Program-made: the position numbers and the translations under genes | Assembly (NCBI GenBank): GCA_025667525.1 | Contig: CM046874.1 | Span: forward strand, 663,480,963 to 663,544,962 | DNA length: 64,000 nt | From: Glebionis coronaria | Taxonomy: Eukaryota > Streptophyta > Magnoliopsida > Asterales > Asteraceae | Reading direction: 5' to 3' | The notes under the pieces: generated by a model | The model's database searches: none | Seen by the model: the letters and a program-made list of their open reading frames with translations, nothing else | What the model was told of the DNA's origin: nothing | Shown here: positions 56,729-64,000 of the stretch, piece by piece | How the letters are laid out: each line of letters begins with the position of its first letter | Position numbering within the stretch: position 1 is the first letter of the stretch

Positions 56729-59328
56729 TGTAACACCCCCAAGTTTATACAACTCGATACAACGGAAGACTAGTTGGTGTTATGGGATAGCACATTACTC
56801 ACATCATAGACAACGCATAAAAATCGCGTCGTTTAATAATAAATCATTTCCATTCATAAATATCAAAGTTACATCGGTCCCAAGTCATTATATTTCATAC
56901 AAAGTTTTATAAAATATTTGAATGGAAAAATATTGTTTAAGTGCGGGCCATGAATTCTTGTCGTCTTCCCGAGAATTACCTTCAAGTACCTGAGATAAAA
57001 CATGTTAAAAGGAAAGGTCAGCGATAACGCCGAGTGAATTCATAGAGTTTAATAAATTCCATCAATATAACTTTGGTATAAAATTAGTACCAAAAATCAA
57101 TTCGTACAAATCGTTGTAATAGGCCGTAAAATAGCCAAAATCATTTTATACAAATCTTTGTAATAGGCCATAAAATAGCCAAAGTTATTTTATACAAATC
57201 ATTATCGAAAATCATAATATAGGCATTTGCCTTAAAAATTATTATACGAGCCAATGTCATAAAAACATCATACAGTACGTCTTATAACGTTGTATAAAAA
57301 TAAAAACCGTTATATGAATATGGTTATAAAAACCAAAACACAAACATAATATCAATAGTATGACCCCGTATTGCTAGTCAGGCAATACTTCGTAATTCGA
57401 TGCGTCTAATAGTATTTCGTTAGTTTTGGATTATTATAAGCCGCATGACATTGTTACCTTACTAAACCAAAACGGGTAGCTAACCCGATACCAATTTTGC
57501 CCATCTAAAGTAGCGTGTCGTCACAAAGGTCACGCTATGGAAATCTTCTCATACATAAATTCGCTTACCAATCAATGTGGCACGACGGGGATCAACCGTC
57601 AAGGCGCGAACTGGGGTGATCGTCCCCAAATAGTACTATTAAATGCATAAGCGTCTACCAACTCCCGGTACTTCACAATTCATGCTAATGGGACTTTTAG
57701 TGACATAACCTAACTTTAATAATCCATTTTAATTCATCTATCGGGTCCATTAATCATTTATCGGGTCATACAATCGGGTCATTCAATCATTCGGGTCCAA
57801 AATCAATAAACAAACAATCGGGACAAATGGTGTCCTATTTAATAAAAACTAACATGTTATCTCTCTCGCGGGTTTATAAAACATTTATAAAAACATTTAA
57901 AAGAGTGCGAGGATATGAACTCACGTTGATGTGGGAAGACGATTATCGGCAACTCGGACGTACGGTACGTGCTTCAATCACGGAAACCTAGACAAATAAT
58001 ACTCGTCTTAGACTCATGTCCAATGACTTTATAAAAATATCAATTATGTATACATATGATGATTATATATATATGATGATCAAGTGGGTTTACATATTCT
58101 CGTTTACTCATTTTAGTGTTATATGTCGATAACTTTTATACTAGTTTACTAGTTTTACTCGTTTACGTGTCTTAAGTCCAATAAACTTATTATAAGTTAT
58201 TTAACTTATTTTAATCCATTTTGTACCTATATTATCAGTATGTATACTTTCCAAGTTGGGCCTAAATGGGTTAAGCCCAATAGATTCTTTTTACAAGTTT
58301 TTATCCTATTTAGTCCATTTATTAGTCCAATATGTTTATTTTTAACTTGTTAATGTCCGTATGCCCTATAGTTCGGGTTTTATCGGTTTTTACTTGTTAT
58401 ACATGTCTATATATCAGTATATAAGTTTTATAAAGTTTTCATTAGACGGGTCCAACCATCTAAGTTTTATTTAACAAAAACGTTAATTTTACGGCAATAG
58501 CCGAAAAGTCATTAAAATCATGTTTATAGTTTTTATTACTTATAAACATTATTTCACCACCATTTATATAATTTATCCATTTGATTAACCTTTTATATAT
58601 ATATTTATATAAATAAGTTTTATAAGTTAGTGGGTTTTTATTTTACATTTTATATATTAAAATGTGAGTGCTTATATAATAGTATTATTCTTTTATTTCC
58701 AAAAATCTGATTTTTAACTTCATCTTCACCAAAACTGCAATATCTTGAGTTCTATATGGAGATAGAAGCTCAAATTTTTATCACATAAACCAAATGATAT
58801 GTGCTACATTTAACTCTTCTATAGCTACTGTTGAATCATCTTCTAAATATTTTCTAAAAATCGTCCAAAACAGTAACCTCAGATTTATACCCCAAACTTG
58901 TTTTGATCATATCTCACTCATTATTTTGATTCTATTGCATGGCCAACTCTCACATGTGTACAAGACCCATAGCTTACTGTAAATCCATTCTACTTCATCA
59001 TTTTATCAGTTTATGACTTACTTCTTTACTGTTTTATACAGCCATCAAATTTAACCAAGATTTTAACCTTGTTTCTTATGGTTTTTCACCTTTTTATCCA
59101 TGATTATCAACAACAAATCCCCACATAACATTTTTATCATCATATAATCATCATAAATATATACAATAGGAAATAAAATACATGTTTACATAATCAAAAT
59201 AACAAGAAGTTGAGGAGGACAATCTTTATACCACCATGATGATGTAGGTTGTGATCAAAACATGGATTTTGATGGAGAAACTTGTGCATAGCCAAGACCA
59301 TCTTCATGACCACCATGCTTCATGAACT
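56729..59328 (-). mobile_element. S2: second LTR of the same family inserted in S1
   Basis: Also begins TGTAACACCCCC. The first 1633 bp align closely with all of S1; it then goes on for about 970 bp past S1's break point (TGTCCGTA at 58354-58361). Cut by P2 at 59329. No coding sequence beyond small chance ORFs. Confidence 0.65.
57115..57202. repeat. 44-bp duplication in S2
   Basis: TGTAATAGGCC begins at 57115 and again at 57159; S1 has a single unit. Accounts for most of the length difference between S1 and the matching part of S2. Confidence 0.85.
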
Positions 59329-59849
59329 TGTTGGGAATAAATTTAGGCCAGAACACTTGAACGCTGACAAGAACAACTCAAGCGTTGACAAGAGCAAAGT
59401 GAGCGCTGATAGCATAAGCGTTGACAAGTTAAAGTCAAGCGTTGACAGATTGAAGACAAGCACTGATGGAAGTTGTGAGCTACACGTATGTTATATTCTA
59501 GATTACTTCTAGTAAGGATAGAAACGACAATGTATTTTCTATGTTTATCTTTACCTAGAATAATTGATTCGTAGCTTATTGTACAAGACTTCTTGTTCTA
59601 TAAAAGAAGATCTTTTAGGTTAATGTTTAATATCAGTTTTCATAGTATTCGCAAGTTAAACCTTTCATTGTAATCAACACGATTATTCTAATACAAGTGA
59701 AAGTTTGTTTAACATCATTGTGTTTTAGATCAAGTGTTAATTCCGCATAACACTTTGTTACTTTATTCATAAGCAAAGGTTTCTCTACGTGTAGTACTTG
59801 ATCTAATCTCGTATACACAAAGCTAATCGATCTAAGTTTGGGATCAACA
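59329..59849 (+). repeat. 5' LTR of P2, 521 bp
   Basis: TGTTGGGAATAA...GGGATCAACA. TATAAAAGA at about 59601-59609, followed by AAAAGA AGA TCTTTT and preceded by ACAAG ACTT CTTGT as short inverted repeats; compare P1. Confidence 0.9.
59360..59475 (+). repeat. 21-bp tandem array in P2 LTR
   Basis: Units at 59360, 59381, 59402, 59417, 59438 and 59459: spacing 21, 21, 15, 21, 21, exactly as in P1. Three units carry AGCGTTGACA, which includes the WRKY-type core TTGAC. Confidence 0.92.
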
Positions 59850-59851
59850 AG

Positions 59852-59863
59852 TGGTATCAGAGC
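59852..59863 (+). other. Primer-binding site of P2
   Basis: TGGTATCAGAGC, two bases after the LTR end. Confidence 0.9.
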
Positions 59864-59952
59864 TTGTTGAGAAACTTTTGATCTTTAAGTAACGCAGAAC
59901 CCTAAAACACCAAACCCTAAAAACCCTAAAATCTCAAAACCCTAAAAACACC

Positions 59953-62901
59953 ATGTCTGGCACAAATCAACCTCCTGCTTTGCTGCAAAACAACTTCTCA
60001 AATCCTAGTATCAAAATTCCCATGTTTGATGCCAGGAACTTTGAACTTTGGAAGTCCAATTTTGAGCAATACATAGCTATTCATGACTACACTCTTTGGG
60101 AAATTATCGAATATGGGAACACATTCGATAAAGCAGCAAAGATTACTGCTGCTATTGAGGCAAGGTCAGCTATTCCTAATTGTCCAGAAGCTGATAAAGT
60201 GGAAAAGCCTGATGATGGGAGAGCGGTAGCTGTTGAAGACATAGCCAAGAAGAGGGTGGACATGAAAATTTTGAACATCTTGAAACATGCCCTAGGTCAT
60301 GAGAATCAGCATAAGTACAAACGTTTTGATTCTGCAAAAGAGCTTTGGGAAGCTCTTGAAGTAGCACATGGTGGCAATGCTGACACAAAAGAAGAAAAGA
60401 AGAAGCAACTCTTGCATGAGTATGCTGTCTTTAAAGCTCAACCTAATGAGAATCTCAGCAGTGTGAGAAGTAGACTTCTTGACATCACAAGTCAACTTTC
60501 CTTCATGGGAAAACAGATTGATGACCCTGAATTGAATGCTACTTTTCTCAAAAGCCTTGGTGATGTATGGAAGATTGAGACAAGATCTATTCTTGTCAAT
60601 AACACCCACAAGACTTCCAGGTTTGATGACATCTTCAACAAGTTAAGGCTGTTGGAGAATGAATGGCAATTGGAGAGTGATAACAAATCTTCCAGCAGCA
60701 ACATGGCCTTCTTTTCACAAAGTGAAGGCCAATTTGATTCCATGAACTTTTATGGACATTCAGCCTCTGGATCTCAAGGTGTCAGTGCTGGATGTCAATC
60801 TGTCAGCGCTGGATCATATCCTGTCAACGCTTTGTACTCAAGCGCTGACACACACAATCATGGCGCTGATAGAATTAAACCTGCTGGTTTTGATCTTGAT
60901 ACTGTGTGTGCCTTCATTGCTTCTTTGCCTAGTGATTCAAGGATCACTTATGAAGATCTTGAGCAGATAAGTGATGAACAATTGGAAGAGATGGATATAA
61001 AGTGGACTATGGCTCTTGTAAGTTTAAGAGCAAACAAGTTCAATAAAAGGTTCAAGAAGAAGATGACCTTTAATGCTAAGGATGTTGCTGGATTTGACAA
61101 GTCCAAGGTGGAGTGCTACAACTGTCATAGGATGGGGCACTTTATGAGGGAATGTAGATCTCCAAGGAGATCTGATGCTGGGAAGCCTTCTAGCCAAATG
61201 ATTAAGAACCCAGATCCCAAGGCCATGGTTGCTGTTCAACAAATTGATGGCGTTGGGGAATGGGATTGGAGCTGGATGGCTAAGAATGAGGAAGAGGACA
61301 GAGCTTTGGTTGCTGTAGTTAAAGAAGAGCATGCTGAATATGCTCTCATGGCACACTCCTCCTCTTCATCAGATAATGAGGTATATGATGATGCTTTCTG
61401 TTCTAAGGGTTGTCGTTTAAATACTGAAAAATCAAAACAAGAGATAGTTAAGTTATTAGATGAAGCAAGTACTCTAAGGTGCAAATTATCTAACTATCAA
61501 ATTGCTCTTACCCAAACAGAAAAGACAGTAACTGAGTATAAGAAAATGGAGTTTGATTTAAAGGATCAAATAAATATCTTAAAACATGAGTTACATCAGA
61601 GTAAGGATGTTCAAGATATAGTAAATAGGGTTAATCTTGATTTGATAGCTCAGTTAGAGGAGGCTAACAAAAACAAAGATAATGTGAGTCTTAAAATACA
61701 GAGATTTGATAAGGCCACACAATCCCTAGGAGAGTGTGTTAGTAAACAAAGAGACTCTAAGGATATGAGTGGGATTGGGATAAATAACTATAATGTTGTT
61801 CCACCACCAGCTGGGGATTTCTATGGTGTCCAATCAAAGGACTTATCTTGGACTGGCTTGCCAGAATTCCAAGAGGAGGAGTTTATTCCTCCACCTAGAG
61901 TGACTTCCCCAGTTGAGGAATATCAGCAAAAGCTGACTGACCTAGAAGAGTGGAAGAAAGCAAACCACACTTTGTTTGTTAAGGGAGGGTTATTGTGTGA
62001 AAGTCCAAATGAGCCCACACCAATCACGAGCCTTGATCCTAAACCTATTAAGATCACACACCCTACCACTGGCAAAGCTGTTGACCTTGGCCCACAATCT
62101 GTTAGAAAACCTAGTGTTAAATATGCAGAGATGTATAGAAATTCTAGGTCACCAAAAAGCCAAGTTAGTAATCATGGAACAGGCTTCTTTGCTTTCAGAC
62201 CTAAGACTATGTCTAGAAAAGCTTGTTACACATGTGGTAGCTTCTCACATTTGGCCTACAAATGTGTCAATGCTTCCAATGTCAACGCTGACAGGAACCA
62301 TTTCAGCGCTGACAAAAGTCAACATAGGTCAAACACTGTCAGACCCAATACCTTTGTGAACAAAAGTTCACAAGTTGTTAGACCAGCCCCATTCTTTTCT
62401 AGAGGGTCTAACACACAAGGCCTAAGACCTTTTCAAAAGTCAAATACTTGGTCAAATAGGCAATGGGTTCCTATAGCAAACCCTAGGTTCAACGCTGATA
62501 AGAGTAATCGGGGCGCTGACAGGAGAAATTACAGCGCTGACAAACCTAGGTATTTGCAGCCACAGGGAAATAGGTCTAAAGCTTCTACTAGCTTAACATG
62601 GAGACCAAAACAAGACCAGAACCCTAATAATACTGGTATTTCTATGACATGCAACAGGTTTCATTATATTTCAAAAGCATTGTCAACACCAATTGGGGTT
62701 AACTGGGAATTTCATTCAAACAGGGATGAAAATGGGGTTGTTATGAGAACCAAGTCTGTTCTTGTTGAACAACCAAATGAATCCAAGTCTTCCAAGGCTT
62801 GGGTTCCCAAAGAAAACCAATGTGTTTTCTTTATGTGCAGGGCATTCAGAAGAAGATCAATGACTATGGATACTGGGATAGTGGATGCTCAAGGCACATG
62901 A
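59953..62901 (+). CDS. gag: P2 Gag, 982 residues, two zinc knuckles
   Basis: ATG at 59953, about 90 bp after the primer site. N domain of copia Gag type: IKIPMFDARNFELWKSNFEQ, LWEIIEYGNTF, ELWEALEVAHGG, LLDITSQLSFMGKQI. First zinc knuckle CYNCHRMGHFMREC near residue 390, then an acidic and coiled-coil segment (about 430-600). A second Cys-His box, CYTCGSFSHLAYKC, is at about residue 758. Ser/Asn/Arg-rich stretches before and after it carry the seven-residue repeat (NADR, SADK, GADR). The frame runs past the protease start and ends at 62901, in a different frame from pol. No stop or frameshift inside, unlike P1. Confidence 0.9.
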   Translation: MSGTNQPPALLQNNFSNPSIKIPMFDARNFELWKSNFEQYIAIHDYTLWEIIEYGNTFDKAAKITAAIEARSAIPNCPEADKVEKPDDGRAVAVEDIAKKRVDMKILNILKHALGHENQHKYKRFDSAKELWEALEVAHGGNADTKEEKKKQLLHEYAVFKAQPNENLSSVRSRLLDITSQLSFMGKQIDDPELNATFLKSLGDVWKIETRSILVNNTHKTSRFDDIFNKLRLLENEWQLESDNKSSSSNMAFFSQSEGQFDSMNFYGHSASGSQGVSAGCQSVSAGSYPVNALYSSADTHNHGADRIKPAGFDLDTVCAFIASLPSDSRITYEDLEQISDEQLEEMDIKWTMALVSLRANKFNKRFKKKMTFNAKDVAGFDKSKVECYNCHRMGHFMRECRSPRRSDAGKPSSQMIKNPDPKAMVAVQQIDGVGEWDWSWMAKNEEEDRALVAVVKEEHAEYALMAHSSSSSDNEVYDDAFCSKGCRLNTEKSKQEIVKLLDEASTLRCKLSNYQIALTQTEKTVTEYKKMEFDLKDQINILKHELHQSKDVQDIVNRVNLDLIAQLEEANKNKDNVSLKIQRFDKATQSLGECVSKQRDSKDMSGIGINNYNVVPPPAGDFYGVQSKDLSWTGLPEFQEEEFIPPPRVTSPVEEYQQKLTDLEEWKKANHTLFVKGGLLCESPNEPTPITSLDPKPIKITHPTTGKAVDLGPQSVRKPSVKYAEMYRNSRSPKSQVSNHGTGFFAFRPKTMSRKACYTCGSFSHLAYKCVNASNVNADRNHFSADKSQHRSNTVRPNTFVNKSSQVVRPAPFFSRGSNTQGLRPFQKSNTWSNRQWVPIANPRFNADKSNRGADRRNYSADKPRYLQPQGNRSKASTSLTWRPKQDQNPNNTGISMTCNRFHYISKALSTPIGVNWEFHSNRDENGVVMRTKSVLVEQPNESKSSKAWVPKENQCVFFMCRAFRRRSMTMDTGIVDAQGT
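60784..60880 (+). repeat. 21-bp repeat inside P2 gag, first block
   Basis: Units start at 60784 (AGTGCT), 60805 (AGCGCT), 60826 (AACGCT), 60841 (AGCGCT) and 60862 (GGCGCT): spacing 21, 21, 15, 21, the phasing of the LTR arrays. All are codon-aligned. P1 retains a degraded version near 49659-49715. Confidence 0.85.
62284..62542 (+). repeat. 21-bp repeat inside P2 gag, second and third blocks
   Basis: AACGCTGACA at 62284 and AGCGCTGACA at 62305 (21 bp apart), then AACGCTGATA at 62491, GGCGCTGACA at 62512 and AGCGCTGACA at 62533 (21 and 21). They encode NAD/SAD/GAD followed by a basic residue, on both sides of a basic, Ser/Asn-rich linker after the second zinc box. Confidence 0.9.
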
Positions 62902-64000
62902 CAGGAAAGGAAGACTATCTGACCAATTTCTCTCCTATTCAAGATGGTGATAAGGTATACTTTGGAGGGGGCTACGGCACAATCACAGGAAAAGGAACCC
63001 TTGTCACCAACAATCTAAGGTTTGATAATGTCTTCTTGGTGAAAGACCTGGATTATAATTTGTTTAGTGTATCACAAGTGTGTGATAACAAAAATAAGGT
63101 TCTTTTCACAGATACTGAGTGCTTGGTGTTAAGCAAAGATTATAAGCTCCCTGATGAGAAATACATAGATTTTAGAACACCAAGGCATAAAGACATATAT
63201 AATGTGAATCTTAATGGAATTAAGGTAAATAATAAAATGTCATGTCTGTATGCTAAGGCCTCAGTAGATGAAAGTAATCTTTGGCACAGGAGACTAGGGC
63301 ACATAAACTTTAAGAATATTAATAGACTTGTGAGGCTTGGTTTAGTTGATGGTTTGCCTGAAAAGGCTTTCCACAATGACCACTCTTGTGTTGCATGCCT
63401 TAAGGGCAAGCAGCACAAGGTCTCATTCAGGTCTAAACAGGTGAACTCTAGCTCTAAACCCCTTCACTTATTGCATATGGACCTCTTTGGTCCTACTAAT
63501 ATAGAGAGTTTGAAGGGTAAATCATATTGTTTTGTCATTACTGATGATTACTCCAGGTTCACATGGACTTTCTTTTTAGCTAAGAAAAGTGAAACTGCCC
63601 TTAGTCTGATTAATTTCATTACCCAGATTGAAAAGAAGAATGGTAATGAGGTCAAAATTATTAGAAGTGACAATGGGGGTGAGTTTAGAAATCAGTTATT
63701 AGATGATTTTTGTGCCAAGAAAGGGATTACTAGGCAGTTCAGCATAGCTAGAACTCCTCAGCAAAATGGAGTTGCTGAAAGGAAGAATAGGACCCTTATT
63801 GAAGCAGCCAGAACCATGTTGGCTGATGCCCACTTTCCTATAGCCTTTTGGGCTGAAGCTGTTAACACAGCTTGTTACGTTCAGAATAGGGCATTAGTCA
63901 ACAAGATACATAATAAGACACCTTATGAATTACTTTGGGGAAGGAAGCCAAATATTGGTTTTCTGAAGCCATTTGGTTGTCATGTAGTTGTGTTAGAAAC
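62847..64000 (+). CDS. pol: P2 Pol, protease and integrase, runs off window
   Basis: Open without a stop from about 62847 to 64000, in the frame two ahead of gag. Protease YWDSGCSRHMTG has the normal DSG. Integrase zinc site: LWHRRLGHINF and CVACLKGKQH; catalytic triad in MDLFGP, RSDNGGEF and NGVAERKNRT. Then FWAEAVNTACYVQNR and TPYELLWGRKP. Entry is probably at GTGCAG|GGC (62836-62843), which follows a pyrimidine-rich TTTTCTTT. All key residues in view are intact. RT and RNase H lie beyond the window. Confidence 0.9.

Larger units (their letters stand above)
59329..64000 (+). mobile_element. Element P2: copia, left part, apparently undamaged
   Basis: LTR, primer site, complete gag and pol open to the end of the window without a stop. 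Inserted in S2. RT, RNase H and the 3' LTR lie outside the window, so age and completeness cannot be judged. Confidence 0.9.

Noticed and set aside
59282..59512. 76-codon ORF across the start of the P2 LTR
   Set aside because: It begins in S2 and crosses the insertion junction, so it is not a gene; it is useful only for showing that the 21-bp array is open in the Gag-like register.

Overview
This window is plant nuclear DNA, almost certainly from the daisy family (Asteraceae). The guide is the style of the copia Gag and Pol proteins (long coiled-coil Gags, the extra ORF after pol, the zinc-knuckle wording), which I recognise from composites such as Tanacetum and its relatives; this is recognition, not a database result. 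I found no host gene, rRNA, tRNA or CRISPR array. Practically every base belongs to an LTR retrotransposon or to something inserted into one.

Layout. 1-8159: two 3' noncoding tracts plus LTRs of a copia family. The second LTR is split by a 3.1-kb non-autonomous LTR element in minus orientation (N, 4198-7322, target duplication TAGTT). 8160-20668: an old chromodomain Ty3/gypsy element (G) with a 3.5-kb 5' LTR that carries a hAT-type MITE (10361-10907). Its gag-pol is decayed, a 2.4-kb unclassified piece sits inside its integrase, and its 3' LTR stops where the next element begins. 20669-48238: a large minus-strand copia element (M) with 3' LTR, 3' tract, a post-pol ORF of unknown function, and gag-pol. 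M is split in its integrase by a complete young plus-strand copia element (Y, 31745-43823; 383-bp LTRs with one difference, target duplication AGTTT). At 48239 M's gag is cut by copia P1. P1 is cut at 50701 by a non-autonomous LTR element L. L is cut at 55146 by a gypsy-type LTR (S1), S1 by a second LTR of the same family at 56729 (S2), and S2 at 59329 by copia P2. P2 runs open to the window end with an undamaged gag and an open pol.

From position 8160 rightwards this is therefore a Russian doll (G > M > P1 > L > S1 > S2 > P2, plus N and Y closed inside the window). Every break falls on an LTR terminus. The missing right halves should lie beyond base 64000 in reverse order.

Signals not explained by ordinary element anatomy: (1) a 21-bp repeat built on RRCGYTGAYA occurs in LTRs of three elements and also, codon-aligned, in the Gag of P2, with the same 21-21-15-21 spacing in LTR and coding sequence; (2) in four diverged copia LTRs the TATA box lies between two inverted repeats whose arms change together; (3) in all three copia elements whose gag/pol boundary is visible, the frame changes at a splice-acceptor-like CAG|G just before the protease; (4) ATTCCGA-type arrays precede ORFs in two elements.
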